Below, piece by piece: positions 17,875 through 27,523 of a DNA stretch of 64,000 nt; the stretch's first letter is position 1, and the number at the start of each line of letters is the position of its first letter. The stretch is taken from assembly GCF_030053775.1 (NCBI RefSeq), contig NZ_CP125669.1, positions 558,001 through 622,000 on the forward strand, given 5' to 3'. The DNA comes from Acinetobacter corruptisaponis. Its GTDB lineage: Bacteria > Pseudomonadota > Gammaproteobacteria > Pseudomonadales > Moraxellaceae. The notes under the pieces were generated by a model. It ran no database searches and was not told the origin of the DNA. It saw only the letters and a program-made list of their open reading frames with translations. A program made the position numbers and the translations under genes.

Positions 17875-19602
17875 TTAGTTTTCCTCAAAATTGCGTTGAT
17901 GCAATTGGTAGTACATGCCATGTTTTGCCAGCAATTCGGTATGTGTGCCTTGTTCTATAATCTGCCCTTTGTCCATCACCACAATCACATCAGCATTTTC
18001 AATGGTCGATAAACGATGCGCAATCACAATGGTAGTACGACCTTGCATCGCCTCATCAAAGGCCTGTTGAATAAAATACTCAGATTCATTATCCAGCGCA
18101 CTGGTGGCCTCATCCAGAATCAGGATTGGAGAGTCTTTTAAAATCGCTCTTGCAATGGCAATACGCTGACGTTGACCACCAGAAAGACTCAAGCCCTGTG
18201 CACCCAAAACCGTGTCATAGCCCTGTGGCAAGTTCATGATAAAGTCATGCGCATAAGCCGCTTTTGCCGCCGCAATCACCTGCTCGTCACTTGCATCCTG
18301 CAATTGACCATAGGCGATATTGTCACGGACTGAACGGTTAAACAGAATCACCTGTTGATTGACCATTGCAATCTGTGATCTCAGGCAAGACAATTCAATG
18401 TCCTGAACAGGCACACCATCAAAATTCAGTTGCCCACCGCTTAACTCCTGAAAGCGTGGCAGCATATTCACCAATGAGGTTTTACCCGCACCTGAACGTC
18501 CCACCAATGCAACTGTCTGTCCAGAATGTATCTTTAAAGAAAAATCTTTAATCGCATGTGTACCGTCTTCATAACGTAAATCTGCATGTTCAAACTGGAT
18601 ATTACCTTTAAGCACAGGTGTGAGTTGCCCCTTATTCTGTTCTTCAGGCAAATCCAGCAGTTCAAATACAGAGTGTGCTGCTGCCAAACCACGCTGTAAT
18701 TTTTCATTAATATCCGTCAGGTTCTTCACAGGTTTTGAGATTAAACCTGCCGCCGCAATATAGGCAACAAACTCACCTGCGGAAGTGTCACCCAAAACTT
18801 GTGGACGTAGTGCAATCCATAAAATCACCGCCATCGCACAAGATAAAATCAACTGGATAATCGGGCTGTTAATATTTTGCACCACCACCATTTTTAAGCC
18901 ACGGCGAAGGTTTTCTTCTGATGATTTATAAAAACGCTGTTGTTCAAATGCTTCACCTGTAAAGCTTTTAACAACACTATTGCCATTGATGGTTTCCTGT
19001 ACCACATGGTTGACATCACCCATGGTATTTTGTACCTGAATCGACAGCTTACGCATTTTTTTCGAGGCAATACGCACCAGGATGCCAATCACTGGCATAA
19101 AGACGATAAAACATAGTGTTAAACGCCAATTGGTATACAGTAAATAGCTCAACAATCCAATAACAATCAAGCCGTCTTTGATCAGGGTTTGTAAAGACTC
19201 TGATGACGCGGCTGAAAGCTGTTCAACGTTATACATTAACTTGGCAGTAATATGGCCAGAGCTATGATCAAGATAATATTGTGCAGGGAGCCTTAATAAT
19301 TTGGCGTAAACTTCCTGACGAATACCAAAGACTAGCTGGCGTGAAATAACGGCGGTAAAATATCCACCTAAAAATAATCCAACGCCACGAAAAAACATCA
19401 ATAGCACAATTAAAACAGGAAACCAGTTCAGATTCTCTCGATCACCATTTTGAATGGCATCAATAATATATTTCATCAGCTTTGCGACAGAGACTTCTGT
19501 TGTGGCATTAATCGCAAAACCGATCAATATAAATAAGGCAATGCCCCAATAAGATTTTAAATATGAGATGAGGCGCAAATAAACCTTAAAATCCTGATTC
19601 AC
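17875..19602 (-). CDS. msbA: Lipid A export ATP-binding/permease protein
   Basis: MsbA is a homodimeric ABC flippase that moves lipid A-core across the inner membrane. The 575-residue protein has six membrane segments in the first ~310 residues. The ATPase domain follows with Walker A (GRSGAGKTSLVNMLP), signature LSGGQRQRIAIARAIL, Walker B (ILILDEATSALD) and the switch His in VIAHRLSTI. The start is GTG, overlapping the exbD TGA (GTGA), which indicates coupling. Confidence 0.95.
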   Translation of the reverse strand: MNQDFKVYLRLISYLKSYWGIALFILIGFAINATTEVSVAKLMKYIIDAIQNGDRENLNWFPVLIVLLMFFRGVGLFLGGYFTAVISRQLVFGIRQEVYAKLLRLPAQYYLDHSSGHITAKLMYNVEQLSAASSESLQTLIKDGLIVIGLLSYLLYTNWRLTLCFIVFMPVIGILVRIASKKMRKLSIQVQNTMGDVNHVVQETINGNSVVKSFTGEAFEQQRFYKSSEENLRRGLKMVVVQNINSPIIQLILSCAMAVILWIALRPQVLGDTSAGEFVAYIAAAGLISKPVKNLTDINEKLQRGLAAAHSVFELLDLPEEQNKGQLTPVLKGNIQFEHADLRYEDGTHAIKDFSLKIHSGQTVALVGRSGAGKTSLVNMLPRFQELSGGQLNFDGVPVQDIELSCLRSQIAMVNQQVILFNRSVRDNIAYGQLQDASDEQVIAAAKAAYAHDFIMNLPQGYDTVLGAQGLSLSGGQRQRIAIARAILKDSPILILDEATSALDNESEYFIQQAFDEAMQGRTTIVIAHRLSTIENADVIVVMDKGQIIEQGTHTELLAKHGMYYQLHQRNFEEN

Positions 19603-20027
19603 TCAGTAAAACCTCTAGTCGGAACTTTAGTGCTGATATTGACATTGACAAAGCCAAGCTGACCTGCCACATCCATCACACGAATCACGTCCTGATGGGT
19701 TGCCTTGGCATCAGCCGCAATAATAAACATGAGATCACGCCGATCCTGTGCAGCCTGCTTGATTGCGGTACTTAAATCAGCAATATCCTTGGTTGATAAT
19801 GCCTGACCATTCACAGAATAATGTCCAGTCGAGTCTACCATGATTTCAATTTTCTGATCGAACTGTTTTGGTGGCACACCCTGCGCGTCTGGCAAGGTCA
19901 GATTGATACGGCTTTGCTGGCTGAATGTTGTGGACAATAGCAAGAACACCAAAATGAACAACATACAGTCAATCATGGGTGTCAGGTTGATATGAATATC
20001 TTCAACTTGAGAGCGTTTAAACTTCAT
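19599..20027 (-). CDS. exbD: Biopolymer transport protein ExbD/TolR family
   Basis: The 142-residue protein has one N-terminal membrane helix with the proton-carrying aspartate (LTPMIDCMLFILVFLLLSTTF) and a periplasmic domain with FIIAADAKATHQDVIRVMD. ATG 20027 has AGGTG 6 bases upstream and is preferred over GTG at 20036. It is paired with exbB and followed by msbA. The order exbB-exbD-lpxK-kdsB is known in Pseudomonas and Acinetobacter; whether it powers TonB or another process cannot be told from sequence. Confidence 0.9.
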   Translation of the reverse strand: MKFKRSQVEDIHINLTPMIDCMLFILVFLLLSTTFSQQSRINLTLPDAQGVPPKQFDQKIEIMVDSTGHYSVNGQALSTKDIADLSTAIKQAAQDRRDLMFIIAADAKATHQDVIRVMDVAGQLGFVNVNISTKVPTRGFTE

Positions 20028-20052
20028 GATAATCACCTACGCTTTGTTGAGC

Positions 20053-20682
20053 CTAACTTGCACGGCGATGTTCTTGTACATGCGGGACTTTTTTATAGAA
20101 AAGTGCCGCATGAAACAGTGTCGATTGTTGCTCCAGCTCAGCGATATATTCATGCACGACACGCTGAAAATAACGGTAGGCGATCATGGCAGGAATCGCA
20201 ATCAACATCCCCACTGCGGTGGTAATCAGAGCTTTGGAAATCCCTGGCATCATCATGCTGGCATTGCCCGACGCACCAATATCAATCACCAAGAATGATT
20301 CAATGATCCCAATGACCGTTCCAAGCAAACCCAGCAATGGCGCAATGGCACTTAAGGTACCCAGAAAATTGATATTTTTTTCCAGATGGCTGATTTCCCG
20401 TGAAGCGGTTGCCTCCATCTGCGCACGCGCAAACTGCTCGCCCTGCTCGCGATGTTCATATCCCGCCTTGAGAATACGTCCCAAAGGGCTTTTTGCGGCA
20501 GCATCCTGCTCCAAATGTGAAATGACAGATTCAGCATCTGAACCATTGACCAGCAAGGCCTGTGGTAATACCTGTGACCGTTTTAACCGAATATAACGCT
20601 CAATTGAAATTGCAACCGTAAAAATTGATGAGAGAATCAGCGGCAGCATTAACCAGCCACCTGCCTTGACAAGTTCCCACAT
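20053..20682 (-). CDS. exbB: MotA/TolQ/ExbB proton channel family protein
   Basis: The product (about 209 residues) has three membrane helices: near residues 10-30 (GGWLMLPLILSSIFTVAISI), then LGTLSAIAPLLGLLGTVIGI and SKALITTAVGMLIAIPAMIAY. The last two carry the conserved Thr/Pro channel residues of ExbB/TolQ. ATG 20682 is preferred to the TTG at 20694. It begins the exbB-exbD-msbA-lpxK-kdsB-holB operon. Confidence 0.9.
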   Translation of the reverse strand: MWELVKAGGWLMLPLILSSIFTVAISIERYIRLKRSQVLPQALLVNGSDAESVISHLEQDAAAKSPLGRILKAGYEHREQGEQFARAQMEATASREISHLEKNINFLGTLSAIAPLLGLLGTVIGIIESFLVIDIGASGNASMMMPGISKALITTAVGMLIAIPAMIAYRYFQRVVHEYIAELEQQSTLFHAALFYKKVPHVQEHRRAS

Positions 20683-20729
20683 ATTATTCCCCAATAATAT
20701 TTAAAATATAACAGGAGGTATTCTAAATT

Positions 20730-21617
20730 TTAGTTCGGTAAACAGATATTTAGAATGCCATCCAGCTCATCCAATGAGTGATAGTGAATGACCATTTTTC
20801 CTTTACCCTGTTGGTTATGGTCAATTTTTACATTCGCTCCAAAACGTTCTGAGAGTTTCTGGGTCAACTGCTCAATATCTGGAGAAACCTGAGCCTTTTC
20901 CTTTTCAGCTTTTGGTTCATTCCACTCACGTACCAGTTGTTCAGTCTGACGCACTGACAGGGCTTTTTCAATCACGATTTGCGCCACATCAATCTGGTCT
21001 TTGGCTTTCAGGGTGAGAATGGCACGGGCATGTCCCATATCAATCTGCCCCTGTTGCATCAGGTCCTTAATTGGATCAGCCAGACTGAGTAAGCGTAATA
21101 AATTACTGACTGTGGTACGGGCTTTACCCACAGTATCCGCAATTTCCTGATGGCTCAGACCAAACTCATCATGGAAACGTTGTAAGGCCAATGCCTGATC
21201 AATCGGATTCAGATCCTGACGCTGAATATTTTCAATCAGTGCCAATGCAATCGCGACCTGATCATTCAGTTCGCGCACAATGGCAGGAATTTCAGTTAAA
21301 CCCGCTAACTGCGCTGCGCGCCAGCGACGTTCTCCCGCAATAATTTCGTAGGGGTGCTGTTCATCGTCAACAGGACGAATCACGATTGGCTGCATCACCC
21401 CATGTTTTTCGATGGATGACGCGAGTTCCTGTAAATCCTGTTCCTGAATAAAACGGCGTGGCTGGTATTCACCACGTTTTAACAAGTTGACATCAATCTG
21501 CTTGAGTTGACCATGATCCAGGGCTTGTGCTTCGAGTTGCAGTTTTTCTTTTTGAATTGAACCCAATAGCGCATCTAAACCACGACCTTTAGCCAATCCG
21601 CGTTTTTTGATGCTCAT
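20730..21617 (-). CDS. parB: Chromosome partitioning protein ParB
   Basis: ParB binds parS sites and CTP to segregate the chromosome with ParA. The 295-residue protein has the conserved N-terminal GLGRGLDALL-like start (KGRGLDALLGS), the CTPase/arginine motif AGERRWRAAQLAGL near residue 110, and a helix-turn-helix around LSHQEIADTVGKARTTVSNL. A C-terminal dimerisation region completes it. Its ATG overlaps the parA TGA by 4 bases. I found no good parS site in the window. Confidence 0.95.
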   Translation of the reverse strand: MSIKKRGLAKGRGLDALLGSIQKEKLQLEAQALDHGQLKQIDVNLLKRGEYQPRRFIQEQDLQELASSIEKHGVMQPIVIRPVDDEQHPYEIIAGERRWRAAQLAGLTEIPAIVRELNDQVAIALALIENIQRQDLNPIDQALALQRFHDEFGLSHQEIADTVGKARTTVSNLLRLLSLADPIKDLMQQGQIDMGHARAILTLKAKDQIDVAQIVIEKALSVRQTEQLVREWNEPKAEKEKAQVSPDIEQLTQKLSERFGANVKIDHNQQGKGKMVIHYHSLDELDGILNICLPN

Positions 21618-22396
21618 ACAGCACTTCCTTTTTTCACTTTACTTTTCTTCAACATTTCTGCGGCAAGGTTTAAATAGGCCACCGCACCTTTAGAACTTTT
21701 CTCAAAATAGATCACTGGTAAACCATGTGCTGGTGCTTCTGCCAAACGAATATTTCGAGGAATCACCGTATCATACAATTTTTTACCAAAATACTGCTCC
21801 AACTCTGCCGACACATCACGGGTCAGGGCATTACGGGCATCATACATGGTACGCAACACCCCAATGATTTCCAAGTTTGGATTGAGGGCTTTTTGTATAC
21901 GGTCAATGGTCTGGGTCAAGTCAGCCAGACCTTCCAAAGCATAATATTCACACTGCATTGGGATAATCACACCATCAACCGCTGCCAAGGCATTCACAGT
22001 GATGAGGCTCAAACTTGGGGCACAATCCACAATGATATAGTCAAATGAGGAAGCGACTTCCTGCAAGGCATTTTTCAGAATAAATTCACGCCCATCCTGC
22101 TCCGCAATGGCAAGCTCCACCCCTGCAAGCTCACGGTTTGCACCCAAGACCTTATAACCCACCTCAGCCTTTTGAATGGCTGTTTCAATTGGCACTTCGC
22201 CCAACAGCACATCGGTCACTGAATAAAGCAAATCATTCTTTTGAACACCTGAGCCCATAGTGGCATTACCCTGTGAATCCATATCGACCAGCAGGACACG
22301 TTTCTTCAAAATTGCCAAAGATGCGGCAAGATTCACTGCGGTCGTGGTTTTCCCGACACCACCTTTCTGGTTTGCAATTGCAATAATTTGAGCCAT
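21614..22396 (-). CDS. parA: Chromosome partitioning ATPase ParA (Soj)
   Basis: ParA is a deviant Walker-type ATPase that forms gradients on the nucleoid. The 260-residue protein starts with IAIANQKGGVGKTTTAVNLA (deviant Walker A with the signature Lys), then VLLVDMDSQGNATMGSG and IIVDCAPSLSL. It lacks the N-terminal HTH of plasmid type Ia ParA, which fits a chromosomal Soj. It follows rsmG by 18 bases, and the rsmG-parA-parB order is classical. Confidence 0.96.
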   Translation of the reverse strand: MAQIIAIANQKGGVGKTTTAVNLAASLAILKKRVLLVDMDSQGNATMGSGVQKNDLLYSVTDVLLGEVPIETAIQKAEVGYKVLGANRELAGVELAIAEQDGREFILKNALQEVASSFDYIIVDCAPSLSLITVNALAAVDGVIIPMQCEYYALEGLADLTQTIDRIQKALNPNLEIIGVLRTMYDARNALTRDVSAELEQYFGKKLYDTVIPRNIRLAEAPAHGLPVIYFEKSSKGAVAYLNLAAEMLKKSKVKKGSAV

Positions 22397-22414
22397 GACT
22401 ACCCTTAATATTTT

Positions 22415-23050
22415 TTATTGAATACGTTGAAGTAACAGTAAATGACGTTGTTCATCTAATCGTGGTACACGAAGTTCAATCACCCTGCATGAATATTGAT
22501 CTTTGATTTGCTCAACTTCGTCGGTTGGAATTAAGCCTTTCATTGCGGCAATAATACTTTGCTCATGCATATAAGGCTGTGCAGCATCGACAAAGTCAGT
22601 CAGGGAAGCAAAGGCCCGACTTGTAATGACATCGAAATGACCAAGCTCATTAATGCTGTCTTCATTTTCTACACGTGTTTGCACTGCAATTACATTTTTA
22701 AGCTTTAGATCGGCAATAAACTGCTTTAAAAAGCGAATCTTTTTCCCATTGGAATCCAGAAGCACGCAAGAACGCTCTGGTTGGCATAATGCAATGATCA
22801 TGCCTGGCATACCACCACCCGTTCCCACATCCAGCAAACGTCCCTGAGGCAAATCATTCAGGATACTCAGGCTATCCAGTAAATGTTTCACCAGCATTTC
22901 TTTAGGATCACGAATGGCGGTCAGATTATAGGCCTTATTCCATAGCACCAAAGCATCTTGATATTTCAATAAGAGTGTTAAGGCCTCATCACTCAGGTTT
23001 AAACCTAAAGCTTGGCTACCTTGCTTTAATTCTTGAAAAAAAGGATGCAT
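22415..23050 (-). CDS. rsmG: 16S rRNA (guanine527-N7)-methyltransferase
   Basis: RsmG methylates G527 of 16S rRNA; its loss gives low-level streptomycin resistance. The product (about 211 residues from ATG 23050) has LVLWNKAYNLTAIRDP near residue 34, the SAM-binding LLDVGTGGGMPGMIIAL and VITSRAFASL. The longer frame from 23104 adds 18 residues that do not resemble the family. Upstream there is only a weak ribosome binding site. Confidence 0.93.
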   Translation of the reverse strand: MHPFFQELKQGSQALGLNLSDEALTLLLKYQDALVLWNKAYNLTAIRDPKEMLVKHLLDSLSILNDLPQGRLLDVGTGGGMPGMIIALCQPERSCVLLDSNGKKIRFLKQFIADLKLKNVIAVQTRVENEDSINELGHFDVITSRAFASLTDFVDAAQPYMHEQSIIAAMKGLIPTDEVEQIKDQYSCRVIELRVPRLDEQRHLLLLQRIQ

Positions 23051-23227
23051 AGCGGTGTAACATCTCGATAAATATGCTGTGCAGTATACCGATTTCTGAT
23101 ACAAGACACAGTAGGACTTGTTGAACGATTATGCAGTTAAACAGCGGCAAACATGATAAACTGCACAATCCTATAGGTTTTTGTCTTTTTCCATACAAAT
23201 CAAATAAAGACAGTGCTTTACTACCTT

Positions 23228-23917
23228 TTAAGAAAAAACACCCTGTTTGATGTGTTGATCCAACTGCTGCAAGCGCTCAGGCGTACCCACATCCACCCAA
23301 ACTGCCTGCATCTTTTCAGCCGAAACCTGCTGTTGCTGCATTGCCTGTTTTAACAAGGGTGCCAAAGGTCGCTTACCATTTTCCAGACCGGCAAACATCC
23401 GCGGATGAAGCACGGCAATACCGCTATAAGTTAATGCCTCACCCAACTGTTCCTGCTCAAAGGTATAAGCCAGTCCATTAGAAAGGATAAAATCACCCTT
23501 TAAATGTTGTGGGGGATTTTCTACCAAGACCAAATGTGCCTGCTGCTCACCTAACTGAACATCTAATAATGAAGCAAAATCCATGGTGGTCCAGACATCC
23601 CCATTCACCAGAATAAATGGCTCATCACCCAACAATGGCAAGGCATTGATGATTCCACCTGCGGTTTCAAGACCTTCACCCTCATGTGACCATAGGATTT
23701 TGACACCGAATTGAGAACCATCACCCAGGGCATTCGCCAGTTTTTCGCCTAGCCATGCAGTATTGATGACGATTTCAGTCACACCAACTTTCTGGAGCTT
23801 TTCAATGTGCCAGACAATCAATGGTTTGCCACCAACTTCCAGTAAAGGTTTTGGGGTATGTAAAGTCAATGGACGCATACGATTGCCCAGACCCGCAGCA
23901 AGAATCATGGCTTTCAT
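23228..23917 (-). CDS. murU: N-acetylmuramate alpha-1-phosphate uridylyltransferase
   Basis: MurU converts MurNAc-1-P and UTP to UDP-MurNAc in the peptidoglycan recycling bypass that avoids MurA. The 229-residue nucleotidyltransferase starts with MILAAGLGNRMRPLTLHTPKP and has FILVNGDVWT and VWVDVGTPERL. It overlaps the amgK stop by one base, and the pairing with amgK is what makes MurU the best call over other sugar nucleotidyltransferases. Confidence 0.88.
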   Translation of the reverse strand: MKAMILAAGLGNRMRPLTLHTPKPLLEVGGKPLIVWHIEKLQKVGVTEIVINTAWLGEKLANALGDGSQFGVKILWSHEGEGLETAGGIINALPLLGDEPFILVNGDVWTTMDFASLLDVQLGEQQAHLVLVENPPQHLKGDFILSNGLAYTFEQEQLGEALTYSGIAVLHPRMFAGLENGKRPLAPLLKQAMQQQQVSAEKMQAVWVDVGTPERLQQLDQHIKQGVFS

Positions 23918-24930
23918 TATGCTGCAACCTCATAATCGCCATATTTGGCAATAAATTTTGGCATCACTACATCACGAATAAACTGCATAAAGTCATTCAA
24001 TTCATCATAGCCCTGACTTTCTTCAAGCAAATACCACATTACACGCGGTAAATCTTTTAAATAACCCGATTTACCATCACGCTCAAACAATCGCACGAAG
24101 ATACCCAAAATCTTAAGGTGACGTTGAATCGCCATTAAATCAGCATCACGCTTGAACTGTTCAAAATTACGGTTTTCTTTTGCAGTTTGAGGCAACAGGT
24201 CATAGAACACTTTAAACCAACCATAGACACGGTCAGCGTTCCATTGCACATAGGCATCACGGGTAATCGAGATCAGGTCGTAGGTATCTGCACCAATCAC
24301 TGCATCCTGAAAATCAATCACGCCAAGCTCTTGCTCATTGTCAATTTTCATGAGGTTACGGCTATGAAAATCACGATGTACAATCACTTGTGGCTGCTGA
24401 GTTGCTTCAATCGCAAGAAAGTCGAATGCCTGTTCGATTGTTTCCAACTGCTGCTCTGTCGGCTGAATGTTCAAGGATGGCAACATCCATTCAGTCAATA
24501 GATGCATTTCGGCCATCAGCTTGTCATAGGAATAGGCAGGTAAATGATCTTTTCCATCAACCTGCTGTAACTCGATTAACTGTTTAAAGCTTTGTGCATA
24601 GTACTGGTCGACTGTCTGGTCATTCAACAAAGTGGATAACACCACATCACCAAAATCCTCAAGCAGCAACAAGCCCTGTGTCAAATTTTTGGCAATGATA
24701 TGAGGAACACGAATCCCATGCCCATCAAAGAACTCATCAATATTCACAAATGGAACACAGTCTTCTTTTTCAGGTGGCGCATCCATGAGCATATAGGTTT
24801 TGTTTTGTAACTTGATTCGCGCATAACGGCGAAAGCTTGCATCTCCTGCCAAAAAACTGATCTCAAATTGATCGGACTGAAGAACGGCTTGAAGCCAAGT
24901 TTGTATCAATTGTTCACGTTGTGTATTCAT
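23917..24930 (-). CDS. amgK: Anomeric MurNAc/GlcNAc kinase AmgK
   Basis: AmgK phosphorylates MurNAc (and GlcNAc) at the anomeric position for cell-wall recycling. The product (about 337 residues) has the aminoglycoside phosphotransferase-like kinase fold: SFRRYARI near the N-terminus, VIVHRDFHSRNLM (catalytic HxDxxxxN) near residue 190 and GVIDFQDAVIGADTYDL. ATG 24930 is chosen over TTG 24936. It is divergent from lptD and coupled to murU, an arrangement also seen in Pseudomonas. Confidence 0.88.
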   Translation of the reverse strand: MNTQREQLIQTWLQAVLQSDQFEISFLAGDASFRRYARIKLQNKTYMLMDAPPEKEDCVPFVNIDEFFDGHGIRVPHIIAKNLTQGLLLLEDFGDVVLSTLLNDQTVDQYYAQSFKQLIELQQVDGKDHLPAYSYDKLMAEMHLLTEWMLPSLNIQPTEQQLETIEQAFDFLAIEATQQPQVIVHRDFHSRNLMKIDNEQELGVIDFQDAVIGADTYDLISITRDAYVQWNADRVYGWFKVFYDLLPQTAKENRNFEQFKRDADLMAIQRHLKILGIFVRLFERDGKSGYLKDLPRVMWYLLEESQGYDELNDFMQFIRDVVMPKFIAKYGDYEVAA

Positions 24931-25048
24931 TTGCAATAAAATCTAAAACTAGCTGAGATTTTGAAAGCTTAAGTGTAGCCACTTATCAACTTTTTCTCTA
25001 TGATGCGACAATAATTAATTGTGAATTAGCGTACTGGTTAATGAGACA

Positions 25049-27523
25049 ATGAAACATCAGTTTAAATTTAATCCTTTAGCAACAGCTATTTTGACACTTT
25101 TGTGTGGCGGCTCGATTCAGTCAGGTTTCGCAGCTTCAGCTGATGCCGTCTCTACGCTTGACAATAAACAGCTTAAAGCCCTCGCCCAACAAAATCAGGC
25201 TCAGCCAGAGCAAGAAAGCTATAAGGGTGAAAAGTTTTTCCAACAATATTATGTGGACAAATCAGCAGCAGAAGCCCAGTTACGCGACAATCGCTATTTA
25301 AGCTCTTCTTTTTGTCAGGGCACATGGATTACCCCAATTAATCCACAAACCAAGCCATCCGATGCCAATAACACCACTTCAGTAATCACCGCAGACTATG
25401 GTCATTACAACCCTGAGGGAGATTCTTTCCTGCAAGGCAATGTTGTCATTGATCAGGAAGGGCGCAGTATTCGCGCAGATCAGGTGACCATTGATTCAAC
25501 CCAAACCCATGCAAAAGCGCAAGGACAAGTACAGCTTGCACAATCAGGTCTGCTCACGCAAAGTGATGAGATTGACTACAACCTAAAAACACAGACAGGT
25601 GATTTAAACAATAGTTTCTACATCTCTGAACAGCAGCATGCGCATGGTTATGCAAGTCAAATCCAACGCGAAAATGAAAACCTGGTTGTCTTGAAAGATG
25701 CAAGCTATACCGCCTGCCCACCTGGACAAAAACCAGCCTGGAAAATTCAGGCAAAGCAAATTGAACTGAATCAGGATACAGGTCGTGGTGTAACACGTGG
25801 CACCAAGCTTTATGTCAAAGATGTCCCTGTACTTGCCATACCCTATTTCAATTTCCCGATTGATGACCGCCGTACTACAGGTATTTTAACCCCTACTTTC
25901 GGTTATACCAATGATGGTGGTGCACAGCTTGGCGTGCCTGTTTATCTTAACCTGGCACCAAACTACGACTTAACGCTTACTCCAAGCTTTATGAGTAGAC
26001 GCGGTGGCAAACTGGATGGCGCATTCCGCTATATGACCGAGAATTTTGGTTCAGGTCGAATCTGGGGCGGATATTTACCAAACGACAATCAATATGACAA
26101 TAAAGACCGTGATGACCTGCATTTCATCCATTACTGGAAAATGAATAATCAATGGTCGACCAATTTAGAATATAACTATGCATCAGATAAGGATTATTTC
26201 GCAGACTTTGAAAATAATCCAAATAGCAAAACCGATGTGAATCTACGTCGTGCCTGGGAACTGAATTATCAAAATGGTATTCCTGGTCTTAAAGCTCAGT
26301 TGAAAGTCGAAGATTTCCAGACACTGGATAAAACCATCAAAGATGCAGACAAGCCTTATGCCCGACTGCCACAATTTTTATTAAATTACGTTACAGGCGA
26401 TCCACAGGGATTACAGTATGAATTTAATAATGACACTGCATATTTCAAAAAGTCGATTGATGATGATTCAGCATTAGAGTCAAGCGGTACGCGTATCTAC
26501 AACCAGTTTGCCGTTCGCTACAATTACATCACGCCATCTTGGTTCTATGCGATCCCAGAAGTTTCTGTGCGCAGCATCAATACATTCTATGATCAGGACT
26601 CAAAAGAAAGCCTTGGTCTTTCCAAATCTGATGATCTGGAAAAATCCGTTGTTGTACCGCAGTTTACGTTGGCAACAGGTGTCACTTTCGAAAAAGAGGG
26701 TAAATACCTGCAAAGTATTTCACCACGTGCTTTTTATGCCTACTCACCTTATAAAAAGCAGGATGATTATCCAAACTTTGACTCAACCACAGCCTCGATC
26801 AACTACGACCAGCTTTTTAACCCCTACCGTTTCTATGGCCATGACCGTCTGGATGACAACAACTTTTTGTCACTGGGTGTAACCTATAGCCTATTGGATA
26901 CAGAAGGTCTGGAGCGTATCCGCGCCAGTGTTGGTCAAAGCTATTATTTTAGTGATCGACGTGTCAGCCTAAACCAACAGCCTGACGAGTTTGATACCCA
27001 GCGTCAGACAGGTCCAATTGTCAGTGTATCCAGTCAGCTCAACCAGAATTTCACCATTAATGCCAATTCAGCATGGATGTCGAATGGTGACAATGTCCAG
27101 CGAGATGTGCAAGCCTACTATACAGGCGATCAGGGCAACCTATATAACTTAGGCTATTTCTACCGTAAAAATATTCCTGACCGTCAGAATTATTACGATC
27201 AGGTTGTTGCATCCTTTATACAACCTGTAAAGGATAATTGGCGTATTATGGGCCATGCTCAATATGACCTGGACAATAACTTAATGCGTGAGTACCTGCT
27301 TGGCATCAATTATGAGTCTTGCTGTTGGGCTGTTTCAGTCTATGGTCGTTCCTACTATAACGATCTGGATGATCCAAACTCTCCAGATGTTCGCAAAAAA
27401 CGTGCGGTTATGGCTGAGTTTACCCTGAAAGGTCTAGGTGCCTTAAACAACAAGCTTGCCTCTCTTCTGGAAAATAGAGTTTTAGGTTTCAACAAAATTA
27501 ATCAATCTTGGACACAACGTTAA
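25049..27523 (+). CDS. lptD: LPS-assembly outer membrane protein LptD
   Basis: LptD, with LptE, inserts LPS into the outer leaflet. The 824-residue protein has a signal peptide ending near FAAS and an N-terminal jellyroll (OstA) domain (PEGDSFLQGNVVIDQEGRSI). A large beta barrel follows, with LPYFNFPID-type segments such as AIPYFNFPIDDRRTTG. Cysteines at residue 89, in YTACPPG, and as an adjacent pair in NYESCCWAV match the disulfide pattern required for function. The stop overlaps the surA start (TAATG). Confidence 0.96.
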   Translation: MKHQFKFNPLATAILTLLCGGSIQSGFAASADAVSTLDNKQLKALAQQNQAQPEQESYKGEKFFQQYYVDKSAAEAQLRDNRYLSSSFCQGTWITPINPQTKPSDANNTTSVITADYGHYNPEGDSFLQGNVVIDQEGRSIRADQVTIDSTQTHAKAQGQVQLAQSGLLTQSDEIDYNLKTQTGDLNNSFYISEQQHAHGYASQIQRENENLVVLKDASYTACPPGQKPAWKIQAKQIELNQDTGRGVTRGTKLYVKDVPVLAIPYFNFPIDDRRTTGILTPTFGYTNDGGAQLGVPVYLNLAPNYDLTLTPSFMSRRGGKLDGAFRYMTENFGSGRIWGGYLPNDNQYDNKDRDDLHFIHYWKMNNQWSTNLEYNYASDKDYFADFENNPNSKTDVNLRRAWELNYQNGIPGLKAQLKVEDFQTLDKTIKDADKPYARLPQFLLNYVTGDPQGLQYEFNNDTAYFKKSIDDDSALESSGTRIYNQFAVRYNYITPSWFYAIPEVSVRSINTFYDQDSKESLGLSKSDDLEKSVVVPQFTLATGVTFEKEGKYLQSISPRAFYAYSPYKKQDDYPNFDSTTASINYDQLFNPYRFYGHDRLDDNNFLSLGVTYSLLDTEGLERIRASVGQSYYFSDRRVSLNQQPDEFDTQRQTGPIVSVSSQLNQNFTINANSAWMSNGDNVQRDVQAYYTGDQGNLYNLGYFYRKNIPDRQNYYDQVVASFIQPVKDNWRIMGHAQYDLDNNLMREYLLGINYESCCWAVSVYGRSYYNDLDDPNSPDVRKKRAVMAEFTLKGLGALNNKLASLLENRVLGFNKINQSWTQR